DNA of 64,000 nucleotides from the NCBI GenBank assembly GCA_963755155.1, contig CAVWIV010000017.1, positions 70,883 through 134,882 of the forward strand, written 5' to 3'. Source of the DNA: PALSA-612 sp963755155. GTDB taxonomy: Bacteria; Actinomycetota; Thermoleophilia; Gaiellales; Gaiellaceae. The translations under genes and the position numbers were made by a program. A model generated the notes under the pieces. The model was given only the letters and a program-made list of their open reading frames with translations. It was not told where the DNA came from and made no database searches. Position 1 is the first letter of the stretch. Every line of letters begins with the position of its first letter. Shown here one piece after another: positions 26,212 through 34,168 of this stretch.

Positions 26212-26733
26212 TTATCGTCTCGCAGCCTCCGAGGCCAGCGAGCGTAGCGCCTTCACGACGTTGTCGAAGGCGAGCTCCTCATCGGGCGGCAGCTCGTCGA
26301 GCGAGAACCAGCGGAGCTCTGAGACGTCGTCCGCCGGGGTCGGCTCACCGGAGGCGATGCGCACAGTCCAGTAGAGATTGAGCGTGGCCGTGGGTTCGTC
26401 ACCGCCCCCGTAACGGTCAGCCCAGATGCCGGCGAGCGCGAGCGGCTCGATCTCGACTCCGGCCTCCTCACGCAGCTCGCGGCGCAGCCCGTCGAGAGGC
26501 TCCTCGTCCTCCTCGAGGAAGCCGCCCGGCACGTCCCACTTCCCCGCCTGGGGGTCGAACTTCCGGCGGGCGAGCAACACGTGCCCCTCGTCGTCGATGA
26601 CGAGCGCGCACGCAGTCGGCTCCGGGCTCGCGTACGCGACGTAACCGCACTCGTCGCACGTCGCGGTCTTGCCCTCGCGTTCGACCGGCGCGGAGCAGCG
26701 CGGGCAGTGCTTCCAGCCGACAAGAGTCCCCAC
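26212..26733 (-). CDS. Nudix hydrolase with N-terminal zinc ribbon
   Basis: 173 residues. An N-terminal zinc ribbon (CPRCSAPV..CDECGYVA) precedes a Nudix domain with the box GGFLEEDEEPLDGLRREL followed by REEAGVEI, matching GX5EX7REUXEEXGU. The architecture resembles NADH pyrophosphatase (NudC)-like or ADP-ribose-type enzymes that hydrolyse nucleoside diphosphates linked to another group. GTG 26733 has TATTCT seven bases upstream, the leaderless pattern; the longer frame to ATG 26766 overlaps the divergent gene. Confidence 0.87.
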   Translation of the reverse strand: MGTLVGWKHCPRCSAPVEREGKTATCDECGYVAYASPEPTACALVIDDEGHVLLARRKFDPQAGKWDVPGGFLEEDEEPLDGLRRELREEAGVEIEPLALAGIWADRYGGGDEPTATLNLYWTVRIASGEPTPADDVSELRWFSLDELPPDEELAFDNVVKALRSLASEAARR

Positions 26734-26751
26734 GCGCGCAAGAATAGGCGT

Positions 26752-27132
26752 GTGAGCCCGCGACACGTTCCCGCGACGGTGACCGAGCTTACGCGCTGTG
26801 AGCTGCTCGCCGGGCTGCCCGGTGAGACACTGAACGAGCTCGCGAAACGGATGGTGCGCGAGGAGCTGCCGGCGGGTGCGGCGCCCGTCGTCGAAGGCGA
26901 GGAGGGCGACCGCTTCTACGTGGTGCTGTCAGGCGTGCTCGCGGCGAGCAAGTACGGCGGCCGCGGCGCGGCCGGCGTCCTCCATCCGGGTGCGTACTTC
27001 GGGGAGGTGTCGCTCGCCATGGGCGTGCCGCGCACGGCGTCCGTCAGGGCGATGACGCCCGCGGTCGTGGCGAGCTGCGACAAGGTCACATTCGACGAGT
27101 TCATCCGGCCGCTGTTCGCTGACGACGACTAG
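26752..27132 (+). CDS. Stand-alone cyclic-nucleotide-binding domain protein
   Basis: 126 residues forming a single cNMP-binding roll: LTRCELLAGLPGETLNELAK, VVEGEEGDRFYVVLSGVLA, HPGAYFGEVSLAMG and VPRTASVRAM. There is no DNA-binding domain, so it cannot act as a Crp-type repressor by itself; it may be a ligand-sensing partner. The domain is closely similar in pattern to the partial gene at the left edge of the window. Divergent from the Nudix gene, with starts 18 bases apart, and convergent with the serine hydrolase. Confidence 0.82.
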   Translation: MSPRHVPATVTELTRCELLAGLPGETLNELAKRMVREELPAGAAPVVEGEEGDRFYVVLSGVLAASKYGGRGAAGVLHPGAYFGEVSLAMGVPRTASVRAMTPAVVASCDKVTFDEFIRPLFADDD

Positions 27133-27936
27133 CTCGCTTCCGCCACCACGTCGTCGGACAGCTTCGGCCACGCCTCCATCGACCACTCGTCGAAGTCGCG
27201 GTCGGTGAGGCAGGCGAGGGCGAGAGCCGCCTCCGGGTCGACCCAGAGGAACGTCCCCGACCCGCCGAAGTGGCCGAACGTGCCCGGCGATGTGCGCTCC
27301 CCCGACCAGTGCGGCTGCTTGCCGTTCTTGAGCTCGAAGCCGAGGCCCCAGTCGTTCGGGTCGAACCGGCCGATATCGGGCAGCACGCCGGCAAGCCCCG
27401 GGAACTGGACGCTCGTCGCCTCCGCCAGCGTCTCCACCGCGATCAGTCGAGGCGCGACCAGCTCTCCGTGCGAATCGCACGAGGTCGTCCAGGGAGCCAT
27501 GGAGATCGGCCGCGGGCGAGCCACGCAGCTCCGCGCGCAACCCCAGCGGGTCGAGCACCGCGCCGGCGAGATAGCGCTCGAACGGCATGTCGGCTCGAGC
27601 CGCCACGATCTCGGCGACGAGCTCGATGCCGGGATTCGAGTACACACGCCGCGCTTCGAGCCGGCCGGTGGGCAGGCCGGCCTCGAACGGCAAACCCGAG
27701 GCGTGCGCCAGGAGATGCCGAACCGTCGACCCCGGCGGCCCGGCCGGCTCGTCGAGGTCGATCGTCCCTTCTTCGGCCGCCACGAGCGCCGCGTAGGCCG
27801 TCAGGAGCTTCGTCACGGATGCCCAGCGAAAGACGCGCTCCGTGTCGCCGTGCGTGGTCGCGAGAGCGCTCGCGGGGACGGCCGCGACGGCCACATTCTC
27901 GACCGGCCAGTCCTCGACCTGACGCAGAGCCTCCAC
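27129..27936 (-). CDS. Beta-lactamase-family serine hydrolase, frameshifted
   Basis: Deleting one base at about 27466 joins two frames into about 268 residues. The class C beta-lactamase/penicillin-binding motifs are present: the nucleophile in FRWASVTKLL (SxxK), the Tyr in RVYSNPGIEL (YxN) and a C-terminal HFGGSGTF (HxG). The region between (GLPFEAGLPTG, HLLAHASG) is also typical. Such proteins include esterases and D-aminopeptidases as well as beta-lactamases; no signal peptide is seen, so an esterase-like cytoplasmic role is likely. TAGTAT lies six bases before GTG 27936. Confidence 0.82.
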
Positions 27937-27953
27937 GGGGCGATACTAGGCGC

Positions 27954-28337
27954 GTGGAACGCCAGCGCATCACGTCCGGCGGTGCCTACGAGCCGATCTA
28001 CGGCTACTGCCGCGCGATGCGAGTCGGCGACCACGTCTACGTAGCCGGGACGGCGCCGCAGATGCCGGAGGGCGCGGATCCGCCTGCCGACTCGTACGGC
28101 CAGGCCAAGCGGTGCTTCGAGATCATCGGCGCCGCGCTAGCCGAAGCCGGAGCGAGCTTCGAGGACGTCGTGCGGACACGCGTCTACATCACGCCCGACG
28201 CCGACTTCGCCGAGGTCGGCCGCGCGCACGGCGAGGTCTTTGGGGACATCCGGCCTGTCAACACGACCGTGATCATCGCGGGGCTCGTCGATCCGCGATG
28301 GCACCTGGAGATCGACGTCGATGCAGTCGTCGGCTGA
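27954..28337 (+). CDS. RidA-family protein
   Basis: 127 residues of the YjgF/YER057c/UK114 family: VGDHVYVAGTAPQMPEG, QAKRCFEIIGAALAEAG, FEDVVRTRVYIT and the Arg-containing RPVNTTVIIAGLVDPRWHLEIDV. RidA enzymes hydrolyse reactive enamine/imine intermediates such as 2-aminoacrylate; the Arg in the RTRVYIT segment is the expected catalytic site. The start overlaps the divergent hydrolase promoter region, and its last 17 bases overlap the following ligase gene, suggesting an operon. Confidence 0.88.
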   Translation: MERQRITSGGAYEPIYGYCRAMRVGDHVYVAGTAPQMPEGADPPADSYGQAKRCFEIIGAALAEAGASFEDVVRTRVYITPDADFAEVGRAHGEVFGDIRPVNTTVIIAGLVDPRWHLEIDVDAVVG

Positions 28338-29505
28338 TCCGTACGAGTCGAGCGTCCTCGACCACCGGTTCGGCACGGGGGACGGCGCGTACACGATGGG
28401 CGTCGAGGAGGAGTACATGCTCCTCGACTCCGAGTCCCTCGACCTCGTGCAGCACATCGACACGGTGCTGGCATTCGTCGAGGGCAGTGATCTCGAACAT
28501 GAGCTGCATCCCGAGCTCATGCAATCCGTGCTCGAGATCGCGACGCCGGTCTGCCGTGACATCGGCGAGGTGACCACCGAGTTGCATCGCCTGCGAGCTG
28601 CGGTCACGAACGTCGCGAGGGAAACGGGCCTTCGGGTCGGGTCGGCAGGAACGCATCCGTTCAGCCTCTTCGAGAAGCAGCGGATCACCGCTCGCGACCG
28701 CTACCGCGCGCTCGTCGACCAGCTCCAGTACGTCGCGCGTCGCGAGCTCATCTTCGGCATGCACATCCACGTGGCCGTCGACGACCCCGAGAAGGCGGTG
28801 GGCGTGCTGAACGGGATGCTCGTCCACCTGCCCCAGCTGCTCGCGCTGAGCACGTCATCGCCGTTCTGGCGCGGTGAGCCGACAGGCCTCGCGTCGACAC
28901 GCCAGCTCGTGTTCGCCGCGTTCCCGCGCTCAGGTCCTCCTCCACGGTTCCAGGACTACGCCGACTACTCGCGGGTCGTCGGCCAGCTCGAGCGTTCGGG
29001 CTGCATCGCCGACTACACGCACATCTGGTGGGACATCCGCCCGCACCCGCGCCTGGGCACGATCGAGGTGCGGATCTGCGACGCCGTGACGCGCATCGAG
29101 GACGCGATCGCCATCGCCGCCTTCTGCCAGTGCCTCGTGAAGCACTACTGCGAGCTGTTCGAGCGCGGGGAGGGCATCCCCTCGTATCACCGCCTACTCA
29201 CGAGCGAGAACAAGTGGCTCGCGGCGCGGCACGGGCTAGAGGCGCCCGTCATGGACCTCGCCACCGGCCGGCGGAACCGCGTCCCCGTCTCGCAGCTCAT
29301 CAGACGGACGCTCCGCGACGTCGAGTCGCACGCGCGCGAGCTCGGCTGCGAGCGTGAGCTCGAGGGCATCCGCGACATCCTCGGACGCGGCTCGAGCGCC
29401 ACGCGCCAGCTCCGCATCTTCAACGCGAACCGCGACATCGTCGAGGTCGTGCGCGAGATCGCGGACGCGACAGAGATAGCGCCGATAGCCTCCGTGGCCG
29501 AGTGA
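28321..29505 (+). CDS. Carboxylate-amine / glutamate-cysteine ligase (GCS2, EgtA/YbdK-like), copy 1
   Basis: 394 residues. GCS2-family motifs: MGVEEEYMLLDSES (Mg/ATP-binding acidic cluster), HPELMQSVLEIATPV, the metal/substrate motif FGMHIHVAVDDPE, WWDIRPHPRLGTIEVRICD and QLRIFNANRD. This family makes gamma-glutamylcysteine from glutamate and cysteine with ATP, or ligates other carboxylates and amines. In actinobacteria a member (EgtA) feeds EgtB, so it may supply the thiol donor for the ergothioneine genes at 4.1 kb, although those are 24 kb away. Overlaps RidA and is followed by an overlapping secreted-protein gene. Confidence 0.88.
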   Translation: MQSSADPYESSVLDHRFGTGDGAYTMGVEEEYMLLDSESLDLVQHIDTVLAFVEGSDLEHELHPELMQSVLEIATPVCRDIGEVTTELHRLRAAVTNVARETGLRVGSAGTHPFSLFEKQRITARDRYRALVDQLQYVARRELIFGMHIHVAVDDPEKAVGVLNGMLVHLPQLLALSTSSPFWRGEPTGLASTRQLVFAAFPRSGPPPRFQDYADYSRVVGQLERSGCIADYTHIWWDIRPHPRLGTIEVRICDAVTRIEDAIAIAAFCQCLVKHYCELFERGEGIPSYHRLLTSENKWLAARHGLEAPVMDLATGRRNRVPVSQLIRRTLRDVESHARELGCERELEGIRDILGRGSSATRQLRIFNANRDIVEVVREIADATEIAPIASVAE

Positions 29506-30239
29506 AGGCCCTTGTTCTCGCCTTCGTGGCAGCCGGTGCGGCCACGATCCCCATCACGACGCCGCCGCGCCCGCCGTTTCCGGGGCCGGTGACAGCCGCG
29601 CCGGACGCCAAGCGTCTCGTCGTCGTCTCGTCGCGCCGGATATCGCCGGGGCTGGGCACGACACCCTCGTGCGACCTCGCGAACGTCCCCGACACGGTGC
29701 GCGGGCTCCCGCTCCAGCGGACGTTCTGCCCCGGCGGCCCCCCGTTCGCGCTGTACGGGAAGGACGGCGCGTCGGCCCGCATCCTCTTCGGCCCGAAGTA
29801 CGCCCTCGACTTCAAGAACTACGTCTGGCCGCCACGCAACCGGCCTGGCGAGAAGGAGTTCGTCTACGAGGAGCTCGTGTGGGCGCGAGAGGCGAACGGC
29901 GTGCTCTACGTACAGAACGGTCATCTCACATACGCCCGCTCGTCGTACGGGCAGAACGCCTATGTCACGGCGTTCGACGCGAAGACGAAGAGGCGGCTCT
30001 GGCGAAGCAAGGCGCTCGTCGCGAACGCGCAGACGTTCGCCGTCACGCCCCGCTACCTCATCACGGGCTACGGCTTCACGGCAGAGGCCGACTGGCTCTA
30101 TCTCCTCGACCGGCGCACCGGCCGCATCGTCGAGCGGCTGAGCCTCCCCAGCGGGCCTGAGAAGATCACGCGCCGCGGCAAGAGCTTCGTCGTGCGCACG
30201 TACGACCACGTGCTGACGGTCAAGCTGAAAGAGTCGTGA
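29502..30239 (+). CDS. Exported beta-propeller-like protein of unknown function
   Basis: 245 residues from a GTG that overlaps the ligase stop. A hydrophobic N-terminus (LVLAFVAAGAATIPI) suggests export. Segments such as AYVTAFDAKTKRRLWRSKAL and WLYLLDRRTGRIVERLSLP resemble PQQ/WD40-like blades, and the protein may bind another envelope component. It lies between the ligase and the selenoperoxiredoxin gene, spaced one base from the latter. Confidence 0.65.
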   Translation: MKALVLAFVAAGAATIPITTPPRPPFPGPVTAAPDAKRLVVVSSRRISPGLGTTPSCDLANVPDTVRGLPLQRTFCPGGPPFALYGKDGASARILFGPKYALDFKNYVWPPRNRPGEKEFVYEELVWAREANGVLYVQNGHLTYARSSYGQNAYVTAFDAKTKRRLWRSKALVANAQTFAVTPRYLITGYGFTAEADWLYLLDRRTGRIVERLSLPSGPEKITRRGKSFVVRTYDHVLTVKLKES

Positions 30240-30240
30240 G

Positions 30241-30702
30241 ATGCTCGCGATCGGCGAGCGCGCCCCGCTGGGGGCGACCGTCTGGCGTCCGCCTGCGGAG
30301 GCCACGACGATCGGCGATCTCGCCGCCGACGGGCCAATTCTCCTCCTCTTCTACTTCTGGGACTGGACGAGCACGTGAACGGCCGAGATGGAGCTCCTGC
30401 GTGACAGGAGGGAGGAGTTCCACGCGGCGGGCGTCAAGCCGTACGGGATCTCGCGTGACTCACCGTTCACCCATATCGCGTGGAGCCAGGCGCTCGACCT
30501 CGAGGGCGTGGAGCTCCTCTCCGACTGGAACGCCGAGGCCGTGCGCGGCTTCGGCATCGCCCACGAGCGGCGGGGCATGCAGGAGGTGGCAGAGCGATCG
30601 GCGTTCCTGATCGAAGCCAATGGGACGATTCGGGGGGCATGGCGCTACGAGCCGGCGGAGCTGCCCGACTTCGACGTGTTGCTACAAGCAGCGCGTTCCT
30701 AG
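30241..30702 (+). CDS. Selenocysteine-containing peroxiredoxin (AhpC/TSA family), in-frame TGA
   Basis: Read through the in-frame TGA at 30376-30378, this is one 153-residue thioredoxin-fold protein: FYFWDWTST-Sec46-TAEM, then GVKPYGISRDSPFTHIAW, VELLSDWNAEAV, GFGIAHERRGM and SAFLIEANGTIRGAWRYEP. Sec46 falls exactly where peroxiredoxins have the peroxidatic Cys (TxxC motif, here T-S-T-Sec). Similarity continues unbroken on both sides of the TGA in the same frame. A SECIS-like hairpin follows (30394-30410). Peroxiredoxins reduce peroxides using thiol donors. It sits in an operon-like run with gamma-glutamylcysteine-type ligases. A conventional gene call would split it at the TGA and keep only the 3-prime part. 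selA/B/C/D are not in the window. Confidence 0.8.
30394..30410 (+). promoter_or_regulatory. Candidate bacterial SECIS hairpin
   Basis: CTCCTG (30394-30399) pairs with CAGGAG (30405-30410) around the loop CGUGA. The loop begins 21 bases after the TGA, the loop has five bases, and its second base is G. These three features all meet the published bacterial SECIS description (short stem, small loop with an early G, about 16-37 bases from UGA). Confidence 0.62.
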
Positions 30703-32633
30703 CCGTCCTCGTCTGCACGGCGGCGGCGCTCGTGGCCGCGACGCCCGCGCTTCGCCATGCGCACACCGACTTCCTCGCCGGCGGCCAGCCGGGACACGGC
30801 CAGGCGGCGGCCGGGGATCATCTCCAGTCGGCCTATCGCCTCTGGCTTCCCGGGCACCAGATCGAGCAGGGGAGGTTCCCGTGGCGTGACCCGTACTCGT
30901 TCCGCCCGGTCGCCGAGCCCCAGCTGAACCCGGCGGCCTGGCCGTTCGGCCTTCCCTTCTGGCCGCTCTGGCGGGCGCTAGGCGTCGTCGTGGGCTGGAA
31001 CGTCTTCGTGCTGCTCGGGCTCATCGCCGCCGGGCTCCTGACGTACGCCTGGCTGCGAGAGCTCGGCCTCGGCGTGGGCGCAGCGCTCGTGGGCGGGCTC
31101 GCGTTCGAGGTCGCGCCGTATCGCCTCGAGCAGGCCGCGGCCGGCCACCTGCTCGCGCCCATCTCGGCGCTGATCCCTCTCTCTCTGTGGACGTTCGAGC
31201 GGGCGCGGCGCGGATCGCGCTGGTGGCTCTTGCCGTCCGCGCTCGCGATCGCCTCCATCCCGGCCTCAGGGGAGGTGCATCTCGCGCTCGGCGCCGTGCC
31301 GTTCTACCTCGCATACGTGCTCGTGCGCACGCGAGCGCCCTGGCCGGTCGTGGGCGCGGCCGTCGGTGTCGCGCTGGCGGCTGCCGCGGGCGTGCTCGTA
31401 TGGCTCTTCACGATCGACGGCACGATCGGCGAGGGGGAACGCTCGTTGCGCCAGGTCGGACGCGTCTCCGCCGATTGGCTCGACTTCGTCGTCCGCCACG
31501 ACCGCCACGGCTCGGAGAGCTTCGTGTTCCTGGGCTGGCTGACGCCGCTCGTGGCGATCGCCGGGCTCGTCATCCTCGTGCGCCGCCGTTCGTATGGCCT
31601 CGGAGGGCTCTTCGGCGCGGGGGCAGTCGTGCCCATCGTGCTCGCGCTCGGCACGACGACACCGATCTACGAGGCGGTGCGCTTCGTGATCTGGCCGCTG
31701 CGGAATCTGCGCGTCCCGGAGCGCCTGATGCCGATCGCGTGCCTCGCGATCGCCGCGCTCGTTGCCTACGCGGTCGACGAGCTCACAAGGGCCGACCTGC
31801 CCCGCCGCGTTCCGCGGCAGGCGATCGTCGTCGCCTGCCTTGCCGGCGTCCTCCTGTTCGCCGACCTCCGCGTGACGACGTTCGAGGCCACGGCGGCCGA
31901 CCGGGGGAACGGGGCGTACGCCGCGCTGCGCGACGGCCCGCCCGGACGCGTCCTCGAGGTGCCCGTCTTCCGGCCGGGCATCCACTACGGGGGCGTCTAT
32001 CTCTACCACGGCACGCAAGCCCCGCGGCAGCGGCCGCAGGGCTACTCGACGCTCGCGCCGGTGCAGGCGGACGAGCTTGCACAGGAGCTGGCGGCGATCA
32101 ACTGTGGCGACTGGACACGGCAGCCGAGCGGGCTGCTGCGCCGGCTCGGCGTCACCAGCGTCCTCTTCCACGAGGGCCTGTTCCGGGACAACCCGGCCGC
32201 CCCGGACACGGCTGCGTTCGCCTGGGAGGCGCTCGCGCGCCACGGGTTCCGACCGCAGGCGGAAGACGGGCCGGTCACGCTCCTCGCCCGGCGTGGAGGC
32301 GGCCAGGCGCCTCCGGCTCCGGTGGATGACCCTCCACATGACGTGGCGCAGTTCTGCGACGGCTGGCGGCCGAACGACGGCGAGGGACGCGTCACCTCGG
32401 CGCGGCATGCGTCTCTCTGGGCCTACAACCCCGGAGGGGCCGACCTGCGGCTCTTTCTACGAGCCGAGGGCAAGCCTGCCGATGTCCGCCTGACGGTGGA
32501 CGGGCGGCGCGGGCTCGACGCGCGCGTGGCGGCGCTGGGCGAGACCAGGCTCCCGCTCGGCGACGAGGGCTGGCATCTCGTGACCATCGACGGGCCGCGC
32601 GGCGTCCGCGTCGTCGCCTACGCCCTAAGCTGA
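30639..32633 (+). CDS. Large polytopic membrane protein (GT-C / YfhO-like)
   Basis: About 664 residues. After a basic N-terminus there are around ten hydrophobic helices (for example FVLLGLIAAGLLTYAWL, GAAVGVALAAAAGVLVWLF, PLVAIAGLVILVRRR, IACLAIAALVAYAVDEL) and a C-terminal soluble region of about 230 residues. Motifs PWRDPYSFRPVAEPQLNPAAWPF and FRPGIHYGGVYLYHGT in extracellular loops, with the YRLEQAAAGHLLAPISALIPLSLW segment, resemble membrane glycosyltransferases of the GT-C type that use lipid-linked sugars. The activity is inferred only from this. ATG 30639 overlaps the selenoperoxiredoxin gene and has a GGGGGG stretch before it. Confidence 0.68.
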   Translation: MALRAGGAARLRRVATSSAFLAVLVCTAAALVAATPALRHAHTDFLAGGQPGHGQAAAGDHLQSAYRLWLPGHQIEQGRFPWRDPYSFRPVAEPQLNPAAWPFGLPFWPLWRALGVVVGWNVFVLLGLIAAGLLTYAWLRELGLGVGAALVGGLAFEVAPYRLEQAAAGHLLAPISALIPLSLWTFERARRGSRWWLLPSALAIASIPASGEVHLALGAVPFYLAYVLVRTRAPWPVVGAAVGVALAAAAGVLVWLFTIDGTIGEGERSLRQVGRVSADWLDFVVRHDRHGSESFVFLGWLTPLVAIAGLVILVRRRSYGLGGLFGAGAVVPIVLALGTTTPIYEAVRFVIWPLRNLRVPERLMPIACLAIAALVAYAVDELTRADLPRRVPRQAIVVACLAGVLLFADLRVTTFEATAADRGNGAYAALRDGPPGRVLEVPVFRPGIHYGGVYLYHGTQAPRQRPQGYSTLAPVQADELAQELAAINCGDWTRQPSGLLRRLGVTSVLFHEGLFRDNPAAPDTAAFAWEALARHGFRPQAEDGPVTLLARRGGGQAPPAPVDDPPHDVAQFCDGWRPNDGEGRVTSARHASLWAYNPGGADLRLFLRAEGKPADVRLTVDGRRGLDARVAALGETRLPLGDEGWHLVTIDGPRGVRVVAYALS

Positions 32634-32639
32634 TCGGGC

Positions 32640-33833
32640 ATGGGCGGCAGGCTCAGCTCGGATGCGCCGCCTGAGTGGCCGAAAGCCCCGGCCCAGACGC
32701 CGAACGACATCCGTGCAGTTTTCGACGGCGCGAGCGAGCTCACGGTGGGCATCGAGGAAGAGCTGACGCTCGTTGATCCGCAGACGCTCGCACAGGCGCC
32801 GGCCGTCGACCGCGTGCTCGAGCTGGCGGGCGGCGACCCGCGATTCGTCCGAGAGCTCAAGAACACGCAGGTCGAGCTCGTGACGCCGGTGGCCGGCAAC
32901 GCGCTCGGCGCCGCCCTCCTGGCGGCACGAGCGAGGACCGACCTCGCCGATCTCCTCGGCGGCGAGCTCCAAGTCCTCGCATCGGGTGCGTATCCGGGCG
33001 GTGGCGGCTCCGGCGAGATCGTCGCCGGCGAGCGGTACGAGCAGATCGCCGACGAGTACGTATCGGCTGCTGCCCAGAACCTCCCTTGCGGCCAGCACGT
33101 GCACGTCGCGTTGCGCGGCGCCGATCGCGCGCTGGCCGTGTACAACGCCGCCCGGTCGTTCGTGCCGGAGCTCGGGGCGATCGCCGCCAATTCACCATTC
33201 CTCGACGCGCGCGACAGCGGTCTTGCATCGTCGCGCCGGTCGTTGAACGACGCCTTCCACCGCACCGGCGTCCCACCCGCGTTCGCGTCGTGGGACGAGT
33301 TTGCCGCCTACGTCGCCTGGGGCCGCGGAGGCGGTTTGTTCCCGGACGCGTCCCATTTCTGGTGGGAGCTCCGTCCGCATGTCGGCCACGGGACCCTCGA
33401 GTTCAGGGTGGCCGACACGCAGACGCGGCTCGAAGACACCTTCGCCGTCGCCGCCTGTTGCCAGGCGCTCGTCGCGTGGCTCGCCGGCCGGTACGACTCG
33501 GGCGAGACACTCGCCTCACACGAGACGTACCGCGTCGAGGAGAACGCCTGGCGGGCGATGCGCTACGGGGTCCGCGGCTGGCTGGTCGACCTCGACACGG
33601 GCGAGCCGACCCCGGCACGCGACCGAATCGCCACGTTGCTCGACGCGATCACCCCATTCGCGCGGCAGTTGGGGGTCGAGGCCGGAATCCTCACCGCGAG
33701 AGCGCTATTGCTCGACAACGGGGCCGAACGCCAGCGAGCCGTCGAGTCCGTGCACGGCATCGACGGGCTCATTCGCTGGCTTGCCCGGGAGACGGTTGCC
33801 TCCGCCGAGGACTTCCTCATGCAGCGGGCGTAA
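32640..33833 (+). CDS. Carboxylate-amine / glutamate-cysteine ligase (GCS2, EgtA/YbdK-like), copy 2
   Basis: 397 residues with the same motif order as copy 1 at 28321: ELTVGIEEELTLVDP, TQVELVTPVAG, GQHVHVALRGADRAL, NSPFLDARDSGLASSRR, FWWELRPHVGHGTLEFRV and DTQTRLEDTFAVAACCQAL. Overall identity to copy 1 is low, so the two are distinct paralogues and may have different substrates. Reaction as for copy 1: ATP-dependent amide-bond formation on a gamma-carboxyl. It starts seven bases after the preceding membrane-protein gene. Confidence 0.88.
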   Translation: MGGRLSSDAPPEWPKAPAQTPNDIRAVFDGASELTVGIEEELTLVDPQTLAQAPAVDRVLELAGGDPRFVRELKNTQVELVTPVAGNALGAALLAARARTDLADLLGGELQVLASGAYPGGGGSGEIVAGERYEQIADEYVSAAAQNLPCGQHVHVALRGADRALAVYNAARSFVPELGAIAANSPFLDARDSGLASSRRSLNDAFHRTGVPPAFASWDEFAAYVAWGRGGGLFPDASHFWWELRPHVGHGTLEFRVADTQTRLEDTFAVAACCQALVAWLAGRYDSGETLASHETYRVEENAWRAMRYGVRGWLVDLDTGEPTPARDRIATLLDAITPFARQLGVEAGILTARALLLDNGAERQRAVESVHGIDGLIRWLARETVASAEDFLMQRA

Positions 33834-33845
33834 CGCCCGAGTGCG

Positions 33846-33911
33846 TCAGAGGATCCAGATCAGCAGAACGATGATGAGGATGAGAGCGAGTGTTCCTGCG
33901 CCTATGTACAT
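33846..33911 (-). CDS. 21-residue hydrophobic membrane peptide
   Basis: ATG at 33911 (minus) opens a 21-codon frame: MYIGAGTLALILIIVLLIWIL, a single membrane helix with a Gly-rich N-terminus. It is preceded by an excellent ribosome-binding site (AAGGAGGGAGG) and by a SigB-type promoter (33949-33974), and it stops at a TGA. Length, strong translation signal and stress-type promoter argue for a real gene. Similar tiny hydrophobic peptides occur in other actinobacteria; the function is unknown. Confidence 0.7.
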   Translation of the reverse strand: MYIGAGTLALILIIVLLIWIL

Positions 33912-33948
33912 GAGCCCTCCCTCCTTTCTTCGTCGGGGTGTCGCTTAT

Positions 33949-33974
33949 GTACCCCGGAGCGCGCTCGGGAAAAC
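33949..33974 (-). promoter_or_regulatory. SigB/SigF-type promoter before the 21-residue peptide
   Basis: On the minus strand GTTT (33971-33974), 16-base spacer, GGGTAC (33949-33954). Exact general-stress consensus. The start codon lies 38 bases downstream of the -10 box. Confidence 0.68.
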
Positions 33975-33976
33975 GG

Positions 33977-34168
33977 CTAGGCGAGCCACCAAATGAGCAG
34001 GAGCCCGGCCGTGATCGTCCCGGCGACGATCCACACGACCGTGGCGACGCTGCCGAGAATGACGAGCGGCGTCGCCCACCACTGGCCTCGACGAACCGCC
34101 TCGCCGACGGGCTCGTCCCGGCGAGCAGACTCGTCGCCGCGATCGCGTATGTCAGGTTCAGTCGACAT
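33977..34168 (-). CDS. Small membrane protein of unknown function
   Basis: 63 residues: a charged N-terminus (EPDIRDRGDESARRDEP) followed by a hydrophobic half with one long or two short helices (WWATPLVILGSVATVVWIVAGTITAGLLLIWWLA, cited in pieces). Overlaps the Trx-like gene upstream by eleven bases, so the pair is probably co-transcribed from the promoter at 34464. Function unknown. Confidence 0.6.
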   Translation of the reverse strand: MSTEPDIRDRGDESARRDEPVGEAVRRGQWWATPLVILGSVATVVWIVAGTITAGLLLIWWLA

